Assembly: GCA_902793405.1 (NCBI GenBank) | Contig: CADBDH010000002.1 | Coordinates: 1 to 64,000, forward strand | Reading direction: 5' to 3' | Length of the DNA stretch: 64,000 bases | Origin: an uncultured Bacteroidales bacterium | Lineage (GTDB): Bacteria > Bacteroidota > Bacteroidia > Bacteroidales > Muribaculaceae | Shown: positions 8,765 to 17,239 of the stretch, piece by piece | Layout: each line of letters begins with the position of its first letter | Numbering within the stretch: the first letter of the stretch is position 1 | Notes under the pieces: generated by a model | What the model saw: only the letters and a program-made list of their open reading frames with translations | What the model was told of the DNA's origin: nothing | Database searches by the model: none | Translations under genes and position numbers: made by a program

Positions 8765-10084
8765 TTACCTGCCGATGCAATGGTAGTCAAAGCCAGCCTG
8801 GTGCAGTTCGTCGGCATCGAGGATGTTGCGTCCGTCAAGCACGAGGCGACCACGCATCTTGCCTTTCAATGTCTCCATGTTGGGCATGCGCAATTCCTTC
8901 CACTCGGTCACCAGCATCAAGGCATCGGCACCGTCTACGGCATCATACATGTCGTGGGCATAGGTCACCTTGTCGCCGATACGGCGTCGGCACTCGTCCA
9001 TAGCCACCGGGTCATAAACCTTGACATGGGCACCTGCCTTAAGCAACAGGTCTATCAGCACCAGTGAAGGGGCTTCGCGCATATCGTCGGTCTCCGGTTT
9101 GAATGCCAGTCCCCAAATGGCCACGGTCTTGTCCTTGAGCTGTTCTTCGCCGCCGTAGTAATTCACAATCTTGCGGTAGAGCACAAGCTTCTGGTCCTTG
9201 TTGACCTCCTCGACGGCTTGCAGGACACGCATGGGGTAACCCATGTCTGCTGCCGTCTTGATAAGGGCTTTAACATCCTTGGGGAAACACGAACCGCCAT
9301 AGCCGCAACCGGCATAGAGGAACTTTTTGCCAATTCGGGTATCGCTGCCTATGCCTTTACGCACCATGTTGACGTCGGCTCCGACCAGTTCGCACAAGTT
9401 GGCGATATCATTCATGAAGCTGATGCGAGTCGCGAGCATCGAGTTTGCGGCATACTTGATCATCTCGGCCGAAGCGATATCGGTGAAAATCAGTCGGTCG
9501 CTGACAATCATGAAAGGCTTGTAGAGGCGGGCCATGAGTTTGCGGGCTCGTTCGCTTTCAACTCCCACAACGACGCGGTCTGGGCTCATAAAGTCCTTCA
9601 CGGCATTACCCTCCTTGAGGAACTCGGGATTGCTGGCCACGTCAAACTCAATGTCAACTCCGCGTTTGTCCAGTTCTTCCTGGATGACGGCCTTGACTTT
9701 TTGGGCTGTTCCCACAGGCACGGTGCTCTTGGTCACCACCAGGAGGTAATGATTCATGTGCTTGCCGATTGTGCGGGCCACTTCAAGAACATACTTCAGG
9801 TCTGCACTGCCGTCCTCGTCGGGAGGCGTACCTACGGCACTGAATACAATGTCAACATCGTTGATGATGTCCTCAAGACGTGTAGTGAACTTGAGGCGAC
9901 CTGACTTCTTGTTCTTCTTGACCAGGGTCTCTAAACCAGGTTCATAGATGGGAACTATACCTTGGTTGAGCGCTTCAATTTTGTGCTCATCAACGTCAAC
10001 ACAAGTCACATGCACGCCCATTTCGCTGAAACAGGTGCCGGTAACCAGTCCCACATATCCGGTGCCAACTATAGCAACATTCAT
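8765..10084 (-). CDS. ugd: UDP-glucose 6-dehydrogenase
   Basis: It oxidises UDP-glucose to UDP-glucuronate with two NAD+. The 439-residue protein starts at the ATG at 10084, giving MNVAIVGTGYVGLVTG, a perfect N-terminal NAD-binding start; an upstream in-frame ATG at 10120 would add 12 unlikely residues. The catalytic cysteine is C266 in the motif GCGYGGSCFPKD, and the central and UDP-binding domains are full length. It follows the Wzc-like kinase gene and is probably in its transcript. The kinase-substrate relation known for Ugd and BY-kinases in other bacteria may apply. The product could feed the polysaccharide made by the locus from 23 kb onward. Confidence 0.95.
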   Translation of the reverse strand: MNVAIVGTGYVGLVTGTCFSEMGVHVTCVDVDEHKIEALNQGIVPIYEPGLETLVKKNKKSGRLKFTTRLEDIINDVDIVFSAVGTPPDEDGSADLKYVLEVARTIGKHMNHYLLVVTKSTVPVGTAQKVKAVIQEELDKRGVDIEFDVASNPEFLKEGNAVKDFMSPDRVVVGVESERARKLMARLYKPFMIVSDRLIFTDIASAEMIKYAANSMLATRISFMNDIANLCELVGADVNMVRKGIGSDTRIGKKFLYAGCGYGGSCFPKDVKALIKTAADMGYPMRVLQAVEEVNKDQKLVLYRKIVNYYGGEEQLKDKTVAIWGLAFKPETDDMREAPSLVLIDLLLKAGAHVKVYDPVAMDECRRRIGDKVTYAHDMYDAVDGADALMLVTEWKELRMPNMETLKGKMRGRLVLDGRNILDADELHQAGFDYHCIGR

Positions 10085-10156
10085 AACTAATTGTATGGTG
10101 GTAACATTTTCGGGCTCCACTAGATAGTGAAACCCGAAAAATGAAATTGTTCAATA

Positions 10157-12604
10157 TTAACTGTTGATAGGCTTCTCTCGGTCCTTGGGAGTGTCATCGA
10201 CGTAATAACCGCCGCTATCACCACCGTAACCGTAGCCGTAGCCATATCCGTAACCGTAACCGTAACCCTTACCATAACCGTAAGCATAAGAGTAGTTATA
10301 GCGGGTCTTGCTCACCTTGATGTCGTTGACGAGAATGGTAAGATTCTTGATCTTGCCTTCTTCGGCCATGTGCTCAAGTTCGTACATGTAAGTCTGTTCA
10401 ACCCTACCGTCACGGATAACATAGATGGTGAGGTCTACATGTCGGTTCACAACCGCTGCGTCGGCAATCAGGTTGAAAGGCACGGTATCAAGGATTACAT
10501 AGTCGTAACGCTTCTTGAGCTCCTCGACCATCTTGGTCATGTTTTCGCTCAACAGCAACGAGGTGGGGTTGGGAGGAATAGCACCAACACTGATAATGTC
10601 AAAGCCTTCATGCAATGCTCCGCGATGGATGACATTGTCCAGATTAGTCTCCTTGCCAGACAGATAGGCCGATGCACCCTTACCGTCCTGTACGCCCACA
10701 TACTCTGAGAACTTACCCTTACGAAGGTCAAGGTCGACTACAATAACGGACTTGTTCACATAAGTGTAGGACAATGCCAAGTTCACAGCCACAAAGCTCT
10801 TTCCTTCACCAGACATGGTTGAGGTAAACTGGATGACTGTGCCCTCGCCGTTGGGCTTGTCTTGGTTGGTGACAAAGTCTAGGTTGTTTCGGACAATACG
10901 GAACGCCTCATTCATGCGGTCGTTAGAGGTCTCGTTAACCACAATCTCACCAGTGACATTGCTCTTCTTAGCAGGCAACTCACCCAAAATGGGAATATCG
11001 CAAACCTCTTCAACCTCGCGGCGAGTATGGATGGTCTTGTCAAGCGAGAAGTACCAGAATACGCCGTAAAGAATAAATGCGGGAATCAGCAAACCAATAA
11101 TCATACCAGTCAACACGATACGTGTAAGTGGTGCAGTGACGGGTGAATGGTTAGGTATCGCTGGTTCCATTACCTTGGCATTGGGCTCGGTGATAGCCAT
11201 CTGCAATGCGTTTTCCTCGCGCTTGTTGAGAAGGTAAAGGTAGAGTTGTTCCTTGATTTTCTGTTGGCGTGTTACCTCGGTGATGGCTTTCTCGTGTGAG
11301 GGGTTGGCCGTCATGCTGCTTTGAGCTTGGCTCTGCATGCGTTGCGCCTGTCCTTGGCGGGTGCGCAGGGTGCTCATATAGTTGTCAAGGCTGGCGAGAA
11401 TGTTCTTTTTCTGTGCTGTAAGTGAACTGGAGAGCTCTTTCATTACAGGGTTCTCGGCACTTGAGGTCGCAGATATCTTCTGATATTCTTGCATTGCCTC
11501 ATTGTACTGGTTGATTTGGCTTGAGATACCAGCGTTATTCATGCCGTTATTGGCTGGAATCAGTTCGCCTGGTCCCATACTTGCAATAAACCGGCGAATT
11601 TGTGAAACCAAATTGATTTCCAGAGTTACATCTTCAGTTTGGTTGATTTGGTTCATTGTATTGCCGTCGGTACCCCACATGCGTGAATTTGCTGAACCAG
11701 CTGTCAGGATTGCTACCTCATTATCAACGCCACTCAAGTCCTTGGACAAGTCAGACACACGTTCAGCAATAAAGGCTTCAGTGTTGCGCGCAATCTGGTT
11801 CATGTCATTGATACCTTCTTGGTTATAGGCAACAACCAAAGCATTCAGGATATCAGCACACATTTCGGGATTTTCACCTCTAATTGCAAGATTGAGTACA
11901 TCGCTGTGCTGATCGGCATTCTCCACATGCAGTGAACCAGAAAGAGACCTTGCCATACTCGTTGGGTTCAAAACTCTCACAAGTACAGTATAGTCGATAT
12001 ACTGGTTGTTAAACACTTTAGTCTTAGTGATAGCAACTGGACCAAAGTCCGTGTTTACCTTGTTGCCAAAGTGGGCTTTTTTCCATTCACCGCCGTTTAC
12101 TCTGAATTCGAATTCCTCAGAGCTTTTAGGTACAATGGTGAGAGAAAAACCGCGGGTGACCTCCTTGAGTGGGGTGACTTGTACGGGTGTGTCCTTGTAG
12201 ATGTTGACATCGCGGAGGAACATGTGACCGTAGTACTGTACATTCAGTCCCAGCGAGTTCACAACAACCTCCATCACTCTTGACGACCTGAGTTTGTGCG
12301 GTTCATTGGGAATGTAATTAACAGTATTCAATCCCAAATCGCTGAAAGTCATTGAGGGAGTACCCTGAGCACTATCCTTAGAGCGAATCAGGATTGATGA
12401 TCTAGCCATGTAGAACTGTGGCTTGGTTTTTGCGTACAGGTATGAAATGCTTGCACATACAATCATGGATAATACAAACCAGTACCAGTTGTAGGCACAT
12501 GCCATGAACAAACGGTCCCACTTAATACCAGTGCGAGCGCGTTTTTTCTTTTTTTCTTCGGCAGCTGCTCTTGCAGCCAAGTCTTCTTGAACTATTTGTT
12601 GCAT
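10157..12604 (-). CDS. wzc: Wzc-like chain-length determinant / tyrosine autokinase
   Basis: This inner-membrane BY-kinase co-polymerase controls polysaccharide chain length and export. Residues 1-30 are basic and cytoplasmic. Membrane helix 1 is near 38-57, followed by a large periplasmic Wzz/GNVR region with coiled segments and a second helix near 500-520 (VLTGMIIGLLIPAFILYGVF). The C-terminal kinase has Walker A SGEGKS near 600, Walker A' VIVVDLDLRKG and Walker B VILDTVPF. The tail (about 768-800) is a tyrosine cluster with 14 tyrosines, mostly in GY repeats, the autophosphorylation site. Length 815. No outer-membrane Wza partner lies next to it in this window. It starts an operon with ugd. 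Confidence 0.95.
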   Translation of the reverse strand: MQQIVQEDLAARAAAEEKKKKRARTGIKWDRLFMACAYNWYWFVLSMIVCASISYLYAKTKPQFYMARSSILIRSKDSAQGTPSMTFSDLGLNTVNYIPNEPHKLRSSRVMEVVVNSLGLNVQYYGHMFLRDVNIYKDTPVQVTPLKEVTRGFSLTIVPKSSEEFEFRVNGGEWKKAHFGNKVNTDFGPVAITKTKVFNNQYIDYTVLVRVLNPTSMARSLSGSLHVENADQHSDVLNLAIRGENPEMCADILNALVVAYNQEGINDMNQIARNTEAFIAERVSDLSKDLSGVDNEVAILTAGSANSRMWGTDGNTMNQINQTEDVTLEINLVSQIRRFIASMGPGELIPANNGMNNAGISSQINQYNEAMQEYQKISATSSAENPVMKELSSSLTAQKKNILASLDNYMSTLRTRQGQAQRMQSQAQSSMTANPSHEKAITEVTRQQKIKEQLYLYLLNKREENALQMAITEPNAKVMEPAIPNHSPVTAPLTRIVLTGMIIGLLIPAFILYGVFWYFSLDKTIHTRREVEEVCDIPILGELPAKKSNVTGEIVVNETSNDRMNEAFRIVRNNLDFVTNQDKPNGEGTVIQFTSTMSGEGKSFVAVNLALSYTYVNKSVIVVDLDLRKGKFSEYVGVQDGKGASAYLSGKETNLDNVIHRGALHEGFDIISVGAIPPNPTSLLLSENMTKMVEELKKRYDYVILDTVPFNLIADAAVVNRHVDLTIYVIRDGRVEQTYMYELEHMAEEGKIKNLTILVNDIKVSKTRYNYSYAYGYGKGYGYGYGYGYGYGYGGDSGGYYVDDTPKDREKPINS
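10222..10290 (-). repeat. Hexanucleotide repeat encoding the Gly-Tyr tail of Wzc
   Basis: Imperfect tandem copies of a six-base unit (plus strand ccgtaa/ccgtag) encode the GYGYGY tail. The unit could change in number by replication slippage in steps of two residues without breaking the frame. Confidence 0.75.
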
Positions 12605-12686
12605 ATCTAGTTAATATTTTTCCACATGAAATGAATGATGTTGCCTATCGGACAACCAATGGTTCTCTACTAGGCATATTCAAGCG

Positions 12687-12716
12687 CAAATTTACTGTAA
12701 TTAGTTGAATTGGCAA
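12687..12716 (-). promoter_or_regulatory. Promoter of the wzc-ugd operon
   Basis: On the minus strand TTG (12716-12714), 19 bases, then TAAATTTG (12694-12687): a close fit to the Bacteroidetes -33/-7 pattern. It lies about 80 bases before the wzc start. Confidence 0.75.
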
Positions 12717-12769
12717 TGTGTTGGTTCAATAAAAAATTATTAAAAAGAATCCAACGTCATAGCGCAGCG

Positions 12770-12805
12770 AAAAAAATAGGGTGGAAACCAGTAACGGCTC
12801 CACCC
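12770..12805 (-). terminator. Rho-independent terminator after inositol-phosphate synthase
   Basis: On the minus strand a 7-bp stem (GGGTGGA paired with TCCACCC, 13-base loop) is followed by TA and seven T. It sits 35 bases after the ino1 stop, separating it from wzc. Confidence 0.85.
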
Positions 12806-12839
12806 CATTATGGGTTTAAATACTTAGGTATTTATGAGA

Positions 12840-14147
12840 TTAGTCCATCTCTTCGTCAGCGGGATAACCGCCCATCTCGCGGATGGCGTTCTTCAGCATG
12901 ACATACTGCTGGAACAGGTGGTTAACGGGAATCTCGTCCTTGGTGTAATCGTGCATCGGGCTCTTGAGGAAGAAACTCAAGAAGCGCTGAGTGCCCCAAC
13001 GGCCGGCGCGGCGTGCGAGGTCGATGAGCAGACACAGGTCAAGGCACAACGGAGCTGCGAGGATAGAGTCGCGGCACAGGAAGTTGATCTTGATCTGCAT
13101 GGGATAGCCCATCCAGCCAAAGATGTCGATGTTGTCCCAGCCCTCCTTGTTATCGTTGCGGGGAGGATAGTAGTTGATGCGAACCTTGTGGCAGTAGTTG
13201 CTGTACAGGTCAGGCTGGTTATCGGCTACCAGGATAGACTCGAGGGTCGAGAGCTTGCTGACCTCCTTGGTGCGGAAGTTGGCGGGCTCATCCAGAACGA
13301 GGCCGTCGCGGTTGCCCAGGATGTTGGTCGAGAACCAACCATTCAGACCCAGCATACGGGTGCCGATGATGGGAGCGAAACCGCTCTTCACCAGAGTCTG
13401 GCCGGTCTTGAAGTCCTTGCCGGCGATAGGCAACTGCTTCTTCTCGGCGAGTTCCCACATGGCGGGGATATCAACGGTAGTATTGGGAGCACCCATCACG
13501 AAGGGAGCATCCTCCATCAAAGCGGCGTAGGCGTAGCACATCGAGGGGGCAATCTTGTCCACCACGTTATCCTTCATTGCCTGCTCCAGGTCGGCGAGTT
13601 TGCCGTGGTACTTCATGTCGGGCTCGACGTAGATCTCGGTCGAAGCAGCCCACAGAACAACCACGCGGTCAACACCGCTGTTCTTCTTGAAGTCGCGGAT
13701 GTCCTGACGAACCTGCTCGGCCATGTCCCAACGATCCTTGCACTGCTTTACGTTGTCACCATCCAGGCGCTTGGCGTAGTTCACGTCGAAAGCGGCCTTC
13801 ATGGGCTTAATCTTCAAAAGCTCATCCTTAACGGGCTCAATGTCCTTCTCCTTGAGAACTTCAGCCTTGATTGCACTCTCATAAGCGTTCTCGGGGAATA
13901 CGTCCCATGCAGCGAACTCGATGTCATCGAGCGAAGGCATCGATACGATCTCATTATAATGCAAGTACTTCTTGTCAGCGCCTTTTCCGATACGGATTTT
14001 GTCGTACTGAGTCATGCTGCCCACGGGCTTTGCAAGACCCTTGCGGATCATCATAACACCGGTCATGAAGGTGGTGCTCACGGCACCCAATCCTACTACC
14101 ATAATACCTAACTTGCCGGTAGCGGGCTTAACGATTTCTTTTGCCAT
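12840..14147 (-). CDS. ino1: Inositol-3-phosphate synthase (MIPS)
   Basis: It converts glucose 6-phosphate to myo-inositol 3-phosphate using NAD+, the first step to inositol and inositol lipids. The 435-residue length fits prokaryotic MIPS. The N-terminal Rossmann motif is VVGLGAVSTTFMTG. The catalytic/NAD region holds NTTVDIPAMWELAEKK, GKDFKTGQT and LGLNGWFSTNILGNRDG. Start: ATG at 14147. It has its own terminator and a long upstream gap, so it is probably a separate unit from the nucleotidyltransferase gene behind it. In gut Bacteroidetes, MIPS supports inositol phospholipid and sphingolipid synthesis; no inositol-lipid synthase gene is visible here. Confidence 0.94.
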   Translation of the reverse strand: MAKEIVKPATGKLGIMVVGLGAVSTTFMTGVMMIRKGLAKPVGSMTQYDKIRIGKGADKKYLHYNEIVSMPSLDDIEFAAWDVFPENAYESAIKAEVLKEKDIEPVKDELLKIKPMKAAFDVNYAKRLDGDNVKQCKDRWDMAEQVRQDIRDFKKNSGVDRVVVLWAASTEIYVEPDMKYHGKLADLEQAMKDNVVDKIAPSMCYAYAALMEDAPFVMGAPNTTVDIPAMWELAEKKQLPIAGKDFKTGQTLVKSGFAPIIGTRMLGLNGWFSTNILGNRDGLVLDEPANFRTKEVSKLSTLESILVADNQPDLYSNYCHKVRINYYPPRNDNKEGWDNIDIFGWMGYPMQIKINFLCRDSILAAPLCLDLCLLIDLARRAGRWGTQRFLSFFLKSPMHDYTKDEIPVNHLFQQYVMLKNAIREMGGYPADEEMD

Positions 14148-14526
14148 AATCTTTTATTACAGTTAATGTTTAAATTGTTTTCAAATGCTTATTTAAGTCT
14201 AACCCATACCTGGGTTTTGTCTCTTGTCGAAGTTTGCTCTCGCAAAAAACGGCGCTAAATTACTGTCTTTTTTATAAACGAAAAACTAAATAATTAGTAA
14301 ATTATATTTAAAATATTTAAATTCTAGAGAAAAGAGATAAAATTTCTAAAATTCAAGCAATTCTCAATGCGAATTGTTAATTAATCATAACGCCACCTTG
14401 CCCCAATAAGATGAAAAATGAGTTATTTTTGAGCCGATTATTGGCAGCTACGGCTTTGATAACATTTTTTTAGAAATGGCGCGGGGCGACTGTGGCTCTG
14501 CGCGATAAAAATGTTGTAATGAGCAG
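14148..14526 (-). promoter_or_regulatory. ino1 upstream region with candidate promoter and leader hairpin
   Basis: These 379 A/T-rich bases hold no gene. A degenerate -7 box TAATTTAG lies at 14262-14255 on the minus strand, about 105 bases before ino1. A small hairpin (AACCCA, TACC, TGGGTT, 14201-14216) falls in the predicted leader. A G/C-rich imperfect hairpin at about 14477-14502 follows the nucleotidyltransferase gene but lacks a T run, so it is a weak terminator candidate. Confidence 0.45.
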
Positions 14527-15225
14527 TTATTGATTCAGGAAATCTTCGGCTGTATCGATATCGCCGGCGTGATCCACGTCCACGATTTTTTCTATGCTGT
14601 AGGCTTGCAGATGATGACCGGCCTTGATGAGTGCCCGCTGGAAGTTGCGCATCCTGCTGATGCCCTGTTCGATGCAGTCGTTCAATACAGGGAAAGCCTT
14701 GTCGGTCATTGCATATACTCCGCCCGAGACATATTTTGCTCCATCCCACCCCTTATCTCTAAAGGCGGTGATGTTCATCTGGTCATCAACTTCGACCCAC
14801 AAAGGCTTCTCGTCATCGACAAAGGGGGTAACTGCCCACATTCCGTCATGGTCTTCGTCTTTCTCAAAGGCATGGATATATCCCTTAAAATCTTCCTCGC
14901 GGAAGATCGTGTCTACCGTAGTAAGGCAAAACTTGCCTTCAGGAATGACATGGCTCAGGTGCCACAGGCTGTGCATAGAACTCGGGGTCGTCTTGACAAC
15001 CAGATTGAGAGGAACTGGTAGTTCTAGGCTCTCGAGGTACTCTCGCACCTCGGTCATGTGTTCGTTGACAATGATGCTGATGCTCTCGGCATTGCACCTG
15101 AGCATAATGTTGATGAGGCGTCCTATCATGGGCTCGCCTTGTAATTCGACCAAAGGTTTGGGCTTTGCCACACCTTCTTGAGCCAGTCTGGAACCTTCGC
15201 CAGCTGCAATAATTGCAAAATTCAT
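14527..15225 (-). CDS. NTP-transferase family sugar/inositol-phosphate nucleotidyltransferase
   Basis: This predicted cytoplasmic nucleotidyltransferase is 232 residues long. The N-terminus IIAAGEGSRL, followed by KPKPLVELQGEPMIGR, is the classic nucleotide-binding signature. The middle part has metal-binding-type acidic residues (LTTVDTIF) and the chain stays short, with no trimer-forming beta-helix. It is the third gene of the pdxA-HAD-NTase unit, 33 bases after the HAD gene. Its place just upstream of inositol-3-phosphate synthase makes inositol-phosphate cytidylylation (toward CDP-inositol) an attractive reading, but that is inference; hexose-phosphate activation is equally compatible with the fold. 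Confidence 0.8.
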   Translation of the reverse strand: MNFAIIAAGEGSRLAQEGVAKPKPLVELQGEPMIGRLINIMLRCNAESISIIVNEHMTEVREYLESLELPVPLNLVVKTTPSSMHSLWHLSHVIPEGKFCLTTVDTIFREEDFKGYIHAFEKDEDHDGMWAVTPFVDDEKPLWVEVDDQMNITAFRDKGWDGAKYVSGGVYAMTDKAFPVLNDCIEQGISRMRNFQRALIKAGHHLQAYSIEKIVDVDHAGDIDTAEDFLNQ

Positions 15226-15258
15226 TATCTCTTATGTTATATTGTTAATGCGTGAGAA

Positions 15259-15960
15259 TTAGAAACGGTCAAGCCAATCCATGACTTGTGTTACCCTGAA
15301 AATGGTGTTGGGATGGGTCTGCTCATCTTCTTGGGTTGTCCAACCCTTGCCTTTGAGCCACAGCACATGGCAACCCAGTTGCTCAGCTGGCTCGATGTCC
15401 TTGCGTAAGCTGTCGCCGACTACTACGACTTCATTAGGCTCGAGTTCCAACGCGTCAATGCCCAGTTTGAACAGGGTGGGATTGGGCTTGCGCACTCCGA
15501 CGACTGCACTCTCGATGATGCCTTTGAATAAATGACGAATGCCATATGAGCGCAACACCTCGTCAATGTTGCCGTAGAAATTGCTTACCAGCATCATGGG
15601 ATAGCGCTCGTGCAGCTGTTCCAGCACTGGCCGTGCCTCATTGATGCATTCTCGTGCGGCATTGTCACAGTAGGCGGCCACTTCGTCGGCCCAGCGCTTA
15701 TGGGTGGCTTCGTCGGGCCGTTGAGGCAGATAAGATATTTCGAGTGTTACTTTTTTGAGTAGCAGGGTATGGAAGTTGTCCTGTGGCAGGATGATCCGTT
15801 CACGAGCAAGTGCACGCTCGCCTTCGACATAGGCATTGCGGAAAGTTTCTTTGTCGATGGGAACACCCGCTAGGCTGTAGCCCTGCCATAGCACTTCGCT
15901 CCAGTGTACACCGCGGCTGTCGAGCGTACCGCCATAATCAAAGATAAGTCCTTTAATCAT
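15259..15960 (-). CDS. HAD-family hydrolase (phosphatase)
   Basis: This cytoplasmic haloacid-dehalogenase-like hydrolase of 233 residues probably acts on a small phosphomonoester. Motif I is IFDYGGTLDS, with nucleophile D8. The position two residues later, usually the general-acid aspartate of phosphatases, is glycine. Motif II is MLVSNF, motif III the lysine in RKPNP, and motif IV VVVGDSLRKDI. The region between motifs I and II gives a helical cap. It lies 14 bases after pdxA and 33 before the nucleotidyltransferase. The substrate is unknown; a sugar or inositol phosphate would fit the neighbourhood. Confidence 0.85.
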   Translation of the reverse strand: MIKGLIFDYGGTLDSRGVHWSEVLWQGYSLAGVPIDKETFRNAYVEGERALARERIILPQDNFHTLLLKKVTLEISYLPQRPDEATHKRWADEVAAYCDNAARECINEARPVLEQLHERYPMMLVSNFYGNIDEVLRSYGIRHLFKGIIESAVVGVRKPNPTLFKLGIDALELEPNEVVVVGDSLRKDIEPAEQLGCHVLWLKGKGWTTQEDEQTHPNTIFRVTQVMDWLDRF

Positions 15961-15974
15961 TGTTGAAAGCCGGA

Positions 15975-17078
15975 TTAATCCTCCTTGGTCAGGTCGAGTT
16001 TCACATTGTCACGGCCTCGGTCTTGGAAGAGTTTGGGCAGGGGATTCTGTCTTGCCTCATCATAGCGGATTCGGTTGCGGTATACGTCGATGGCGGTGTA
16101 GATGGCCTGCCTCATCGATGACTCGTTGGCAATGCCTTGACCCGCGATATCATATCCCGTGCCGTGGTCAGGACTGGTGCGCACGAACGGAAGGCCGGCT
16201 GTGAAGTTCACACCTTCGTCCATGGCAATGGTTTTGAAGGGCGCCAGGCCTTGGTCGTGATACATCGCAAGCACACCGTCGAAACGGCGATAATGGCGAG
16301 CACCGAAGAAACCGTCAGCGGCATATGGACCAAAACTCTGAATGCCTTCTTCGTCAAGCGACTGCTGGATGGCGGGCAAGATGATGTCGCGCTCCTCATT
16401 GCCGAGCATTCCGTTCTCGCCGGCGTGGGGGTTAAGAGATAACACGGCGATTCGGGGGCCGTCGATGTTGAAGTCGCGCTTCAGCGAATCATTGAACAGA
16501 CGCAGCTTCTCACGTATGCCTTCGATGGTTAACGCTGCGGGTACCTGCGACAAGGGAAGGTGGCCGGTAACTAGGGCCACACGCAATCCTGCCGTGCAAA
16601 GAATCATCAGCGCTTTGTTGTCTTCTCCGGCGGCACTCTCCAGGTATTCGGTGTGGCCAGGGAAATGGAACTGGTCGCTCTGGATGTTGTCCTTGCTGAT
16701 GGGGGCGGTGACCAAAACGTCGATGAGGCCTGTTTTGAGATCCCTCACGGCGGCCTCCAGCGCCATGAAAGCAGCGGTGCCTGCCTGTTTGCTGGGATGT
16801 CCTAACTCTACCTTGATTTCCTGCTCAATGCATTCCACAAGGTTGGGCATGTTTTCCTTGATGTTTTCAGGCGTTTTTGTGTGATTGATCTGAAAACCAG
16901 GCAAGTTGCATGCATTACGGTGGTAGCTGATGATTTTTCCTGACCCGTAAATGATAGGCACGCATAGGCCCAGCATTTCAGGCTCGGATACAGCCTTCAT
17001 GACCACTTCGGCTCCGATGCCGTTAGTGTCTCCTATTGTGATGCCGACTTTCAGTCGCTTGTTATTGTTTTCGCTCAT
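15975..17078 (-). CDS. pdxA: 4-hydroxythreonine-4-phosphate dehydrogenase PdxA
   Basis: This is an NAD-dependent enzyme of the DXP-dependent pyridoxal phosphate pathway. The 367-residue protein starts at ATG 17078 with ITIGDTNGIGAEV. The metal-binding histidines lie in FHFPGHTEYL (H142), LNPHAGENG and MYHDQGLAPFK. The C-terminal active-site segment RTSPDHGTGYDIAGQG is intact. It is the first gene of a minus-strand operon with the HAD hydrolase and nucleotidyltransferase. PdxA relatives with other substrates exist, but the motifs here are those of the true enzyme. Confidence 0.94.
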   Translation of the reverse strand: MSENNNKRLKVGITIGDTNGIGAEVVMKAVSEPEMLGLCVPIIYGSGKIISYHRNACNLPGFQINHTKTPENIKENMPNLVECIEQEIKVELGHPSKQAGTAAFMALEAAVRDLKTGLIDVLVTAPISKDNIQSDQFHFPGHTEYLESAAGEDNKALMILCTAGLRVALVTGHLPLSQVPAALTIEGIREKLRLFNDSLKRDFNIDGPRIAVLSLNPHAGENGMLGNEERDIILPAIQQSLDEEGIQSFGPYAADGFFGARHYRRFDGVLAMYHDQGLAPFKTIAMDEGVNFTAGLPFVRTSPDHGTGYDIAGQGIANESSMRQAIYTAIDVYRNRIRYDEARQNPLPKLFQDRGRDNVKLDLTKED

Positions 17079-17119
17079 TTGTTATCTATTAAATTATCGA
17101 TTTTGTCTTTTTCGACCTG

Positions 17120-17150
17120 CAAAGGTATGTAATTATTCCCAACCCTGCAA
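17120..17150 (-). promoter_or_regulatory. Promoter of the pdxA operon
   Basis: On the minus strand TTG (17150-17148), 20 bases, then TACCTTTG (17127-17120). It matches the Bacteroidetes pattern and lies about 42 bases before the pdxA start. Confidence 0.75.
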
Positions 17151-17187
17151 ACGCGTGCTTAGGGTTTGTCTTCGTTGCATAACAAAA

Positions 17188-17219
17188 CAGGGACGTCCTG
17201 GTGGTGTGGGGCGTCCCTG
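17188..17219 (-). terminator. Terminator of the leucine-rich-repeat gene
   Basis: An 8-bp stem CAGGGACG / CGTCCCTG with a 16-base G/T-rich loop. On the minus strand it is followed by TTTTG, 20 bases after the stop of the LRR gene. Confidence 0.78.
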
Positions 17220-17239
17220 AATAACCATGAAAGACAGTG

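Noticed and set aside
10222-10290. Tandem repeat as a possible CRISPR array
   Set aside because: The unit is six bases without spacers and is in frame in the Wzc tail.
12834-14111. 425-residue plus-strand open frame
   Set aside because: It lies exactly antisense to the well-supported inositol-phosphate synthase; the long frame follows from codon bias of the real gene.
14477-14502. G/C-rich imperfect hairpin after the nucleotidyltransferase gene as terminator
   Set aside because: It pairs well only on the plus strand (G-T pairs become mismatches in the minus transcript) and lacks a T run.
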